Shown here: positions 11,055 to 21,986 of the stretch, piece after piece
Layout of the letters: every line of letters starts with the position of its first letter
Position numbering within the stretch: position 1 is the first letter of the stretch
Assembly: GCF_000275845.1 (NCBI RefSeq)
Contig: NW_006766903.1
Location: 110,824 to 174,823 of the forward strand
Source of the DNA: Dichomitus squalens LYAD-421 SS1
Lineage: Eukaryota > Basidiomycota > Agaricomycetes > Polyporales > Polyporaceae
Length of the DNA stretch: 64,000 nucleotides
Direction of reading: 5' to 3'
Notes under the pieces: model-generated
What the model was told of the DNA's origin: nothing
What the model saw: only the letters and a program-made list of their open reading frames with translations
Database searches by the model: none
Made by a program: the position numbers and the translations under genes

Positions 11055-11669
11055 CGTGCCTCAGTTCAGGCGCTGGCGAGCGACATCCGCTCGCCCTATT
11101 ATTGTGGTGGAAAGAGAACAATATTTGGTCACACAATCTACCCTCTCTCATTTGTAGCGGTGTATTAGGCGACAGGCCTTTCAATGCTTAACGTTGTCTC
11201 GCTGGCGAACATCAACCCTCTACGGTCTTCTGCGCTCGACACCGGCGGTGCATTGTCGCGTGGTGGGCCCGATGACCCATGGACGGTGTCGAGAATTCCT
11301 GTGGAGTCGGAACTTCTAGCAGTCTGGGGGATGTGTGAGCGTACTCTCTGGGAGTGTCAGATTTTTGAGTCTTGAGCGTGGGGGAGTACTGGAACCGTCA
11401 CGAAGAGGGCGGATTACTCCTGCAAGTGACACTTGTGGATAGCTGCGCTGACGCTGCAACTTGCGGTTATATCGTGCAGCTGTGGGTGCCGCTTTCGACT
11501 CACCTGGAACATCGGTCTGTGGTGTGCAGGAGTCGTATTGTATCATCTGGTCGTCTTCGTTCTCGGCCTTGGAGGTGGATTGTATCGGGAGTACTACAGA
11601 CAATAACACCTAGGGCATAACAGTACAATGAGCTCGAACGCATAACACGTCGTAAGGGGAATAGAATGT
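11055..11669. other. Intergenic, nothing recognised
   Basis: Short unrelated ORFs only. It probably includes the former promoter of the minus-strand BTB gene below 11054. Confidence 0.4.
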
Positions 11670-11990
11670 ACATCCTCGCATACACATTTTCTTGGATCTC
11701 CTCGTCCCAGCATAACGGGGCCTTGTTAATGTCGACCGTTCATGTGTCTGGCACAGCGAATTCATATACTGGGCACGGGTGTGGTCCTCCACCTTCTCCT
11801 CCGCCATCAAGTCGTCGACTGTTGTGGTGTACAGCCGCTTCTCTGGAGCTTGTGCCATCAGCTCTCCAACCATTCCTTGCAGGCCTCCATGTGACGGCAC
11901 ATATCGTCGTCGAAATGACACTCGTTATCGACGAGATCACGGACTCCGATATCTGCGTCGCGGCCAAGGAGGCCTGGGGGGTCGATAATT
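11670..11990 (-). pseudogene. 3' end duplicate of the 6.5-7.6 kb BTB gene
   Basis: Minus-strand remnant resembling the last ~110 codons of the BTB gene at 6538-7600. Shared pieces are FEDDMC-like and FRRRYVPSHGG-like frames and TVDDLMAEEKVEDH versus TVDDLMAEGKVEAY. The reading frame is broken and the BTB domain is absent, so this is a partial duplication. Confidence 0.65.
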
Positions 11991-12769
11991 TACGTACCCC
12001 TCGCAACGCATGGCGATATGGTTCTATACCTGAGAATGGACATCAGCTAAGATTGTGTCATACAACATCGAAAGGCATATACTTAAGTCGTACGGGAGTC
12101 GCCATCGCCCAAGACTTGTCGCACTGAGAACGATGGAACGGGTGGTTCATTGGCTTCCGTCTGAGCAGGAAGCTCACTCGGGCATGAGGCCACTCCGATA
12201 CTATCCCGTTACTCATCGCGCACGCAGCAGGTGGATCCGGTACGATACCCTTCCGATTCGACAGATACGGCTGAGGCAAGGACGAGTGGTTTGAGGACGG
12301 AAGTTGAGCGCTTAAGGCATCGCGGCGGGCCGCTGCCTCCTGCGTGCGTTTGTTCAAGGCAAGATTGCTGGCGGCGCGGCCGGAGGTGACAGTGGTGGGT
12401 TAGACGGCGAAGCGCTAGGGAAGGTGCGATGCCAGTGAAGCGATAGACTCAGCGAGGGACACGGCCCTGTTGGCGGCGGGTACCCTAGAATACGAGTGTC
12501 AGATAGTCGTACAAAGAACGGCAGCGTAGAGAATGCGTAGAGAAGCGCAGGGTAGCCGCGACATTCCTCATAGCACCGCCAGAAACGCATTTGAAGTGAT
12601 GGCGATGCTCCCGCTATAGGCGCGACTGTGGACAGATGCCCGTAGAGGACCCCGACGGTGCTAGGACCACGAGGAACAGCGGGGACGAGATAGGGTCGCT
12701 CCAGACATAACAATGCGCGATGCAACATATAAGCAAAAAGACGGACTTTTTGTGCATTGCTCCATTCAT
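11991..12769. other. Intergenic, no gene recognised
   Basis: A 124-codon minus-strand ORF (12354-12728) is rich in Pro, Ser and Leu and resembles no family I know. I do not call it. Confidence 0.4.
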
Positions 12770-13258
12770 CTATCTCGGGGCTGGAGCACCCTCGAGACGC
12801 TCCTTCTTGCGCGGATTCCTAGTCACATAGGCGTCGTCGTCCCTCTGCGCCGGCTTCTTCTTCTCTAAATTGGGGTATGTACCGTTCAGCAGCAAGCGGC
12901 CACAACTTGTGTTCGCGCCAGCCTGCCGTCGGTTTCGACGCCTGCCCTCGCCGGTCACGCCGGGCGGGTAGTACTGCTTGGACGTAACGTGCAGGTACAA
13001 CGACCTCCTCCCGAGCTGCTCAGCGGTTTTCGAGAACTTCTTGTCGGGCATCGGGTCCAGGAGAGTCCGCATGTGTGCCCGGCGGTAACGGGGCCTGTCA
13101 GCGACGTGGCATACGATGCGTATCGTGTCCTCGCCGCCGTGCTTGACGCGCGTGGCCTCTTCATAGATCTTCGCGGTGGGGAGGCTGTCGAGGGTGTGGG
13201 CGTACTCGGAGAGGCAGGAGGCTAAGAGCAGTGTCGACGGGGGAGCTGGGGCCCGCGT
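12770..13258 (-). CDS. Unidentified basic protein, partial (last exon)
   Basis: An open frame on the minus strand runs from an AG acceptor near 13259 to a stop at 12770. The visible part contains YAHTLDSLPTAKIYEEATR, IRIVCHVADRPRYRRAHM, LLDPMPDKKFSKTAEQLG and a Lys/Arg-rich tail (GEGRRRNRRQ, RNPRKKERLEG). Its GC-rich third positions and lack of stops favour real coding. No start codon was found, so upstream exons would have to overlap the region of the DPH4-like remnant. I do not recognise the family. Confidence 0.35.
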   Translation of the reverse strand, partial: TRAPAPPSTLLLASCLSEYAHTLDSLPTAKIYEEATRVKHGGEDTIRIVCHVADRPRYRRAHMRTLLDPMPDKKFSKTAEQLGRRSLYLHVTSKQYYPPGVTGEGRRRNRRQAGANTSCGRLLLNGTYPNLEKKKPAQRDDDAYVTRNPRKKERLEGAPAPR

Positions 13259-13447
13259 GCTAGTTCGAGTTGCAATATTGTTGTTGTCGACGAGATATGG
13301 GGATGGGCAGGACGCTCCGCTGGTCTGCCATCAACGACAAACGCCAAAAGCAGGATGTATCGGAACGCCGGGCCGGGGAATCCACACGCGAGGGTGAGCT
13401 CAAGATTGACTCCGACGGGTCGGTCGACAGCCACAACGATCTCCTCG

Positions 13448-13922
13448 ATGCTCTCGCTCTCTTGCTCACCTGCCGAACCATCGCTTGTACAGCTATCACT
13501 CTATCCTCTCTGTCCCGCCTTCTGTGACATCCACGGAACTCAAGGCTGCGTACCATCGCCGCCTTCTCGCTTCGCATCCAGATGAACTCGCCTCTGGAAC
13601 CCCGGAGGATGGCATAGACATCGGCCTGCTCACGGAAGCCCCCTGTACCCTCAGCATACCCGAGCCTTGGACTTAGTACGATGGGCTGCGGCGAGTCAAC
13701 GGGAAGCAGCTTGGCCCTTGCCTCGCACAAGTGGTCTCGCTCGAAGAATTTGACCAGGAGCCGGACACGAGGTGGACGTACTCCTGTCGCTGCGGGGGCA
13801 TCTATCTCGTCACAGAAGAAACGTTGGAGGCGGACCAGCGTCTTGTGGCGTGTGTGAGCTGCTCGGAGGTCGTGTGGGTGGGCCATGAATTCGTGGAGAT
13901 GGAGGAGGAACGTGGACAGTAG
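13448..13922 (+). pseudogene. DPH4/JJJ3-type J-domain protein with CSL zinc finger, broken
   Basis: Both hallmarks of the diphthamide-biosynthesis co-chaperone are visible. One is a J-domain (YHSILSVPPS, then ELKAAYHRRLLASHPD with the HPD motif at 13575-13583). The other is a C-terminal CSL/DPH-type zinc finger (CRCGG, then CVSCSEVVWVGHEF). In yeast this protein helps make diphthamide on elongation factor 2. Two lesions are seen. The start (ATG 13448, reading SPAEPSL) is one frame away from the J-domain, so a single-base shift lies near 13484-13488. An in-frame TAG at 13674-13676 replaces the residue before YDGLRR, where the family has a Gln/Arg-rich turn. The total length without lesions, about 155 residues, matches the family. 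Confidence 0.8.
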
Positions 13923-15054
13923 CCTCCGTGCGCTGCGGCGTGAGTCTAGAGTGGCTGGGGAGAAACTGCAGCATCTCCGCTTTCCCTATAAATCACCGTC
14001 TTATAGGTATAGGTATGTGCTTTACGGACGAATGTATGCGATCCCGTGGTGTCTAATGCGCTGTTGTGGCAATCGCACCAGCCTGTTCAAGTGTACTAGC
14101 AACGGCATCCGCACGGCCAGCCGCAGTTGTCCGGTTGTAATCTGCTGCTCTCTATTCTAGACATGCGGACTCGATGAGTGTAGGAGCGTCGTTGTCAATC
14201 GAAACTGCTTCACGCGTAGCGCGACTTCACTTCGTGCGCACTATCTGCGAGCCCGGAGCTGCAAGCATTATCCGGAACATAGTCTGCACCCCTCTTCTCG
14301 TCTGCACCCCGGACGTGTGCCAACAATTCTCTTGCGGTGCGCTCGTATGCTTCTTGGCCGCGTGGTGGAACATGTCCGCCTGTCGTGCGTCTTGAGGTTC
14401 GATTGATGTGTGCTTTGCCATAATGTGTAACATGTTGACGTGCTTCTGAATTGCCATGCGTCTAGGGTCCTACTCTATCCAGGCATATTCGAACGCCGAC
14501 AGGTGACCTTGAACTAGCTGTTGTGGATCGTCGCACAGGGTTCCGCCCCGTATCATCGGCATTATCATCGTTCGGAAGCCCGGTTCTCCAAAGCCGAGCC
14601 ATTAACAGTAAGAAAGGTCTTTCAAAAGGGTAAATATCACGTCCTCGCTGCAATCACATGTTCTGACTCCATATTTGCAGGCTTCCAATCAACGTCTTCC
14701 CTAACCCTCACTCTTCACCACGAGCAGCTCCTTCCATGCAGCTATATTCCAGCGACTCGCCCGCCGTCTATTGTGTCATGTACAATTCCGACTGGATGCA
14801 ACCATAGGTGAGAGGGCCGATAGCTGTGTACGACTAGAAACCTACTGTGACAATTAATAGTCTTAACCTGACCACATCCGATCGCAATCTGTGTGCAAAC
14901 CTTCGCACACTGCATTCGTTTTTCCTTTAAGTTCGAAGCACCGGCACCCCATGCGTCTCGTCCTGCCCTCATCTACAAGCGTGTGAGTATCTTCAGCAGC
15001 GTTTCCCCCACACGTTCATTGACGTACAATATAAGAGATCTCAACTCGTCATTC
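13923..15054. other. Intergenic, nothing recognised
   Basis: More than 1 kb of short unrelated ORFs. The part just upstream of 15055 should hold the promoter of the DUF6535 gene. Confidence 0.4.
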
Positions 15055-17563
15055 ATGGATTTCGTGCCCCCGTATATCAGTTCCTCTCAGTCGGAGAAAC
15101 AGTCGCAGAGCGACTCAGTCAATGACAATTCCCCTCAACCTTCAACGGCTCAGAGCCCAGTAAGTACCTATTGCCCTTTTGGCAGACCCGGTCCCCCATC
15201 CGCTTATACTCCATTCGAGTCGGTGGTATCCACAGTGGGTGAAGGCACCGAGCGGCCAGAAGGGAAATTTTCTCCGCAGTCTCAGATGAGGTGAGCTTAA
15301 TATTCGGTGTCATGCTATGCAATGTTCGCTATAGTGACATTATTACTAGTCCTACCAGTGAGAAGGGACCTTCTGCGGCACCCAAGTTGCCTATGAATTA
15401 CCTTACTCCTGATGTAAGTAAGGCAGTCGTGTGTGTATCTTTTCGTAGCTGACCCATATCGCTTCCTATAGGAGATGATCCAACAATTAAAGGAGGCGCT
15501 TAACAAGAAGTACACGGTCAAGGCAAGGTCAGAGGCATGGGCCCTCACTGCGGGGATGGTTGAGAAACATAGTTCAGCAATGGTAGAACAATGGATCAAA
15601 GAGATTGACGCATTGCCAACGTTTGTGAGTCCTGAAAATTGACAATTCCGAATGGTTGATGGACGGACACCCCTCTTTTCAGGCAGGGCTATTCTCTGCG
15701 GTCCTCACAGCATTCAATGTCCAGACCTATCAATTGCTCCGACCTGGACCTACGGATACTACTCCCGTCCTCATCCATATTTCCGGACAACTTGTCAGCT
15801 ACGCCGTTAACCCACTCTACGTCAACTCCACCCAGCCGTCCTACGACGCAATTGCTGCTTCTACATCCCCTTTTCGTGCGCCGACATACGCTATCTGGCT
15901 TAACATTTGCTGGTTCACCAGTCTCGTACTCAGTCTGGCTTCTGCATCCATCGGCATTACCGTGAAGCAATGGCTCAATCACTATGAGGTCGATTTGTCC
16001 GGAACAGCCCGGGAGACTGCGGCTATCCGACAGCATCGGCTGAACAACCTCATGAAGTGGAAGGTCCCCCAGATCGTTGCAATGTTACCCATCCTTTTGC
16101 AAACCGCCCTTGTGCTCTTCTTTGCCGGCCTAGTCATTCTCTTGTGGTCCATCCATGCTGCACTCGCAACAGTCGTTTCTACCCTCATTGCACTCTTACT
16201 CGCCTTCACGTTCTGCACCATCATCTTGCCAACGTTCCAAAGCGACTGTTGTTATCTATCACCTCCCTCGATTGTCTTTTTCCATGGGGTAGAACGGATC
16301 AAATGGCTTCTTAGGAGGTCGGCCTACCTCTTGGCATTATTCCCTCTCCAATGTGTCGTAACCGCGTTGTGGTGGAAGGCGTCTCCCGGCACAATCTTCA
16401 ACGTCCTAGACCGGCTGGATGACTTCCTCTGGGAGATTTGTGAGGAGTTCTCTACCAGAGACCCAACCTCCCTTCGGGTACGCGAACAGATCGTTGTCAA
16501 CAAGGATTTCAACACCCTCGGAGAGGATATGATGAAGACGGCATACAAGACGACGATGGGTCCCGCATGCTTCAACTACGCCTCCACTTGTCTCGCAGAC
16601 CACAAACTCCCAGACGCTATCCGTTACCATGACACAGTCCTCGCCATTCTCTCTGATCACTGGTCCAAGGACCGCAACGGATGGCCTGCGGGAACGTTCC
16701 ACAGCTATATTCGGCTCGCAACCCGCATCCTCCAGATGACACAAATAGAGCCACCCCAAGGGGAGGACTCTGGGAGCTGGAAAGAGATGGACGGATTGTT
16801 GGGGATGATGCTGTGGCATGAGCATGCGGGTGCAATTGACTTCGACGACCTTAATGACTTTTTGCGTTCTACAGCACTCATCGCCATGGGACCTAGGTCT
16901 CCGGAGTCCGCACAAACTTATCTATTCACGTCATTGGAGCCCAAGACGACTTGGAAACATCCGTACCCAGGCACGACACTTTGCTGGGGTATGTACTGAT
17001 GTCGAACATCTAAAGTCTGCAGCAGACTGGATACTCATGATCGACCCAATTCATAGTCGCTGCTGCTGCGAAGCATATGATCGATACATCACCCCTCAAT
17101 CAAGATGACGGCGACACTGCTACACCACAAACACATTTGGGCCGCCAGGCCTTCGCCGACTACTGCATGATTGTGCGACTCGCCATTCGGTGCATCGCAC
17201 GTCGGACCGATCAAGGACGCTGCGTCAGAGCATACACTTGCTGCAAACCATCACGTAGCTGCGGTCCTCGACTCTATCACGAAGTCTCTGAAGAGGCCAG
17301 TTTGGAGGGATCTATGTGGCGATCCGGATGTCGCGGACGTCTTCTTGAGGCTCATCAAAGATCTCTGCATGCTGCCACAGTTTGCCTACGCCAAACATCT
17401 TGTCGCAGTCTCCCTCGTAGACGCTCTGAAGGACGGCATAGTCATTTACAAGTCTACTCCAGACTTGCCGCCATCCGACCAGGATGAAGATGGAAGCAGC
17501 GTTGTCGGGTCGTCAGCAAAAGTGTCAGAGAGGTCGACAGATGTAAGGGCGGAAGAGCTTTAA
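15055..17563 (+). pseudogene. DUF6535 multi-span membrane protein with frame breaks in its last third
   Basis: Four clean exons (15055-15290, 15350-15413, 15472-15624, 15683 onward; introns of 58-59 nt) give an in-frame protein. Its Ser/Pro-rich N-terminus is followed by the DUF6535 core: EWIKEID-like ALPTFAGLFSAVLTAFNVQ, then VNSTQPSYDA, IGITVKQWLNHY and LSGTARE, with about four membrane spans between residues ~130 and 330. The frame stays open to 16999. Recognisable family sequence then continues in other frames: VCTDVEHLKSAADWILMID from about 16985, HLGRQAFADYCMIVRLAIR from about 17125, and ASEHTLAANHHVAAVL to the stop at 17563. Three successive one-base shifts, or unrecognised tiny introns, are needed. 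DUF6535 proteins occur in large basidiomycete families of unknown function. Confidence 0.75.
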
Positions 17564-17964
17564 GCATATCTTGGGCCCCTTCAAGCTCATGTCAAGGGTA
17601 TGTGATACAATTTGTCATACAGCCGTTGATCAAGTTAGCTTAATCATGTTCACACACAGCACCCTTGGCGTCAGAAACCTTGTTTTGAACCTTCTTGGCA
17701 TATGATTCGTCAAGGACTAGATTGTACGACATTGCGTACTTTACCTGAACTTCGACCATGTTTGAGCGACTGCGCAAAGGCTCGAGTTTGGAACACTATT
17801 TGTACACTTCTTGTTATTGCGCCGTATACCAGTGTGTATATTTGTGGCCCCGGGTGGGATGGTGACGGGATTTGCACAATCGCCAATGGCCCGCTCCCAA
17901 AGAGTTACAACGACGAGAAGTCAGATTACTGGGATGATAATATCCGTGTACATAAGATGATACG
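17564..17964. other. Intergenic, nothing recognised
   Basis: AT-rich spacer between the convergent DUF6535 gene and the O-fucosyltransferase-like remnant. Confidence 0.35.
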
Positions 17965-20080
17965 CGCCCGTGAGCATTCGCTCGATTCCGATGCAGTTCG
18001 AATGCATGCCAAGCTGGGACTATCCTAACTTCGACGTCGACCCAACGCGCCCGCCCCTTGTTTGGGTTGCCATCGTAGTGCTCGCCACCGTCGTCAAATC
18101 CGAACGCACGCCAAACCAAACTCAAGCGCAGACACGCGGGACACGTCAGAATTGGACCGCCGCTCTTACCGTACACATTCGGAGAAACAGAGTACTCAAC
18201 CTTCCGCACACACGACCTCACCATGAGGGGCCTCCCCAGGGTACGCCTACAACCCGCTCACCATCGCCAGATCCACGACCCTCCCCCTCGTCAGCCTCGC
18301 CCGCTCCTCCTCCGGCTCTAGGTCGAACTCCATCTGCATGTCCTCCTGTGTCAGTGTTAGCGTCCTCAGCTCGCGTTCGTGCTAGTCTTTTTTAGAGTCT
18401 TCAGCGAGAAGATCGCCGTCGCAGCCGCGAGATTCACGATGGACTCTCGCACTGCGCTCGGGGAGTCCGACGCGTGTCAAATCACGGGCAGCGCGGGGTA
18501 ATTTTTCTCCTGGCCCGAGGATATGTCCACCTCGTGGGCGTCCCCGATGTCTGCGGGGTTCACACCAGGACAGGAGGTGGCGGATAATGAGGTGTTGCTC
18601 TAGAACCTGTCCCACGTCTGGCGGGTGGCGATCACGTACTTCTCCAAGGGGGATTGCCTGGTCAGGATGGAAGACGAATGCAGCGGGTCGGCGGTCTCCT
18701 TTGCGGATGTGCACAACGACATAGGGCGCCGGGTTGTTGTGATGGGGTGGGCGAGGTGTAGCCTGAGTGGGGCGCGGAGCCTCGGCCGCGCATTGCGTGG
18801 GGCATGTGGGTGGCGAGGAAAGCGTTGATAGGAACTCTGTGCGTGCTGCGAGGATGAGCTCAGCTGTGTGTGCATTTGGGCGATTGGCTTCCTCGAATGA
18901 CATTCGCGCGCGCTCGAAGATAGGCTGCAAGTGGTGGCTATATCTATTTGTACAATCCCGCAGTTAGCGTCGCAGATAAGCATATAGGAAATGACGGCAT
19001 ACGGATCCTCGTATCCTGTCGGAGGAAAGTTTAACACGTGACAGTTGCTTGATAGGCCACATATTACTACCCAATGTCTGTAGAGCAAATCAGTTACGTG
19101 CACTCGAGTTGTACTGTTTCGCGAACTATGCGGTCTGGGGACAAGCGACCAGTTCTCCACCGGTGACGACGCGGGAGTGGCCGTCACGCGCCCTGTCATT
19201 TACCTCCAGACGGTGGAGTACGGCAGCAGGGCTCTGGACCAGGGTCAAGACTGCGAACAGGCTGAAAGCAGTCCGTCCGACTGTATGCGCGTAAGTACAT
19301 TTTGTCGATAGAGTATGCGGCAAACCCGCTGGCGTACTCACTTGCCGTGATTCCAGTGTGTCGACCTTGAGGAAAGTCCTGTTTCGCTGCAGCCGCAATC
19401 AGCTGCCATGTCACATGGGAATGTGGACAAGTGTGGGACGTACCTCCCGTGCTATCGCCGCAGCTTGCGGCCGTCGAGCAGGTATGTGACGAGCTTAGAG
19501 TAGATCTATGTGCGGCCTTCGCGCAGGTGGCAGTTGGCGTTACCGTCGTGATGCACGGCGTCCTTTCACCAGTGCAGAAATTGCCAGTACTCGTCATGGG
19601 ACATGAACCCTCCCGTGAGTTTAGTGCACGAGGCACGATATTGGTCGCCCGTAAGGGGAAACTGGATGGAGTGTTCGTACGGATTACTAACGGTACATGT
19701 AGCTCCGAGTGACTAGAAGCAGAGGCCGTAAGCACAGGTGCAATCCCTGAAGCTGAGAGGGGAGAGGAGGGGTTCTTGAAGGTAGATGTAACTTAACTGG
19801 GCTCTATCGTCTCCATGAAGTCTCCGGGTGGAGCCAAATCCTTCGAATCGAGCTTCCCGGGGCTTGTAAGGGATACCACAGCGAACGCGATGAGAAAGAA
19901 GACCAGGACGACCCCACCGACCAAAGGCAGCTTAGAGAGCGCGAGCTGGATTCAATAGTGGACTGACCGTGTCTCCGCACCCTTCGCAGCAGCATCGCCA
20001 TCACCGCGACCAGTAGCCTGGCGAGAGTAGTGGATGGAACTGCTGTTGCTGCTGTTGTTTACAATTATTGCTCTCGTCAT
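17965..20080 (-). pseudogene. Fungal O-fucosyltransferase-like (GT65/68-type) gene, decayed
   Basis: Minus-strand landmarks occur in the family order. There is an ATG at 20080, then a type II membrane anchor (LPLVGGVVLVFFLIAFAVVS, 19945-19875) followed by CTKLTGGFMSHDEYW. Next come NRTFLKVDTHWNHGK, PGPEPCC, ELVACPQTA, HWV and PIFERARMSFEEANRPNAHT. The nucleotide-sugar motif HIRKGD lies near 18700, then PLEKYVIATRQTWDR, SDSPSAVRES, EFDLEPEEERARLTRGRVVD and a last exon with WRAFGFDDG and VPAWHAFEL. Lesions include a G5 run at 18648-18652 that shifts frame before EKYV, and in-frame stops at 18600-18602 (TAG), 18477-18479 (TGA) and 18247-18249 (TAG replacing the Trp of VSGLW). Such Golgi-type enzymes add fucose to proteins; this copy is unlikely to make one. 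Confidence 0.75.
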
Positions 20081-20741
20081 TTTGGTATGCTTTCAGTAGC
20101 TCGACTTGGATGAAGCCTTCCTTCGCGCGTCCGGCACGGGAGTGTAGGTGCGGGGTGTTTGAAGGCGGTAGTTAGAGTGCAATGGCCTGCGTGTCACGAA
20201 GATGTAGGGGAGAGGTGCGGCTGGCAGGCATTCCGCATAAATGAGTGCGCGAGACGTACTAGTAGTACGCAGGAGGCGTAGCGGGCGATGGACAGCGTTG
20301 TCAGACGTGAACCGGAATAGACTTTGGGTTTTCACAGGCTCTACTTCGAGCGCCCGGCAAGATCTCGATCCGCTCACCTCGCCCTGCGGATCATTCCATC
20401 AACACCTTGCAATATCCTCTTCCACCTCACAATTGTCGTCCTGGTCCCGATAGCTATGGAGTATGGCTGCACCGTGTTTTATGCCCCAGTATATCCGCTC
20501 AACCACCCGGCGGATTGTGTTTGTAAATTCTCGCGAGAAACCCCGCTTATCCAGTACAACCTACCAAAGACGTGAGCTCTACCTGCATAAGACGCGCGGA
20601 CGTTGGCTCAACGTGATCGGCGACGTAGGCTATCTGTCCGATGTCTCTGAGTTTCACGCCCTCCCCCACTCACTCTGCAAAGATGTCACATAGGTCATAA
20701 TACATACATAGAAGCGAGAAATCCTCTCATCACTACTCAAC
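20081..20741. other. Intergenic, nothing recognised
   Basis: Contains the 5' flank of the minus-strand fucosyltransferase-like gene. Short CTG/TTG-type repeats lie at about 20040-20060. Confidence 0.35.
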
Positions 20742-21860
20742 CTACTTCACCTTCCACCCCTCAGGCACGGAGATGTTGAAGATCTCAGGTAGAGCGTTCC
20801 AGAACTTCGTTCGCTGCTGCATGAGCAGGTAATCTACGCAGCGCAGGCAGCCCGAGCACAGGCTACGCGACCTGAACAACTCGTTTCCGTCCTCCATCAG
20901 CAAGCGATCGACTTCGATGTCGCCCACCGCCCCCGCGCAGAACAGTCTGCGCCACAGCGCGAGCAGACTTGCGCACTCCTCCCGGCCGTTGCACCTGTGA
21001 TCCTTGAACACACGCTCGAGATTGCCGGGACTGGCAGCTTCCTGGACTTGGAGCACCGCCTCCGCGTTCCGCAGCGCGAGCTTGGCCTTGGCCGCAAAGC
21101 ACCGTCCGAGGTCCTCCGGGCTGAGATACTCCTTCGTACCGTCCTCGCGCTCGTACCCCTGCGTGATTGTCTCACCAAGCTTGCAGCACTCGAGGAGCGC
21201 GAGCGGTAGGAGGTCGTCGCTCTCCGTGAGGCGCGCGAGGTTGACGGCCACGATTGCGGCCTGATTGATGAGGTCCGCCGGCCGCTCCCGCCTGACCGGG
21301 GTGGAGTCCGACGTGAGTTGGTTGGGGTAGGCGAGGCGGAGGTGGCGGAGGCCCTCCTCGACGAGCTGCTCGAACTGGTACTTGTGCCCCAGCCGGATCC
21401 ACGAGAAGACCGCGTGGCAGGAGGGCGCCTGCGCCCGAAGATGCCTGTAGCGGCCGCAGGTATGGAGAGATGAGAGCTTGCATCTGCAGGAGAGTGCGGG
21501 AGCGACCTACTCGAGGGACGCCCCTACGGTGAAGACGCGGAGGACATGTCTTAAGTCTTCTGGGGAGTCCGTGAGGTGTATCACAGGAAGGCTTGGGTTG
21601 AGAGGGGACGTCGGTAGCTGAGGCGGCTGCGGCATGGACAGCATGTCATGGAAGACAGGGGAATGCTTCGCAAGGGGACCTCGGTAGACGCGAAATTCGA
21701 CGTTCTTCGCGATCAGAACAATTGTGCCGTCTTCATACCAGAACTCGCCATCCTTCGTAAGGGACGCAGGAGGCTCTTCTCTGGCCGTGTTGCGAGGGCG
21801 TTTGCTCGGCGGTGCAGAGTCGGCGGTCTGCATAATGTAGCCGGGACAAGCCTGAGACAT
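20742..21860 (-). CDS. BTB/POZ domain protein (intact local paralogue)
   Basis: Two exons, 21511-21860 and 20742-21444, are separated by a 66-nt GTAGGT...ACAG intron in phase 2 and encode about 350 residues with no defects. The N-terminus holds PPSKRPRN, a basic nuclear-localisation-like patch. The BTB domain spans roughly residues 38-115: FWYEDGTIVLIAKNVEFRVY, LAKHSPVFHDML, SPEDLRHVLRVF. Then come AVFSWIRLGHKYQFEQLV, NLARLTESDDLLPLALLEC and GRCFAAKAKLALRN. A C-terminal cysteine module follows: CNGREEC, then LCSGC, ending FWNALPEIFNISVPEGWKVK. BTB domains dimerise and recruit partners, often cullin-3 ligases. No DNA-binding or Kelch domain is present, so the partner is unknown. This is the best intact reference for the broken copies around it. 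Confidence 0.85.
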
Positions 21861-21986
21861 CTATCACAAATTCATAAACGATTCATGTTCTATATATGAA
21901 TGACCCCCACTCACGTGCTGTGCGACCAATCGCATGTTCTGTGACTCAGCTCAGGCACCGGTGAGTTGGAGATACGCCCCAATCGG

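Noticed and set aside
12354..12728. 124-codon minus-strand ORF
   Set aside because: No recognised family and no splice logic with neighbours.
13260..13886. 208-codon minus-strand ORF opposite the DPH4-like remnant
   Set aside because: It is the antisense of the recognisable J-domain and zinc finger and has no family features.
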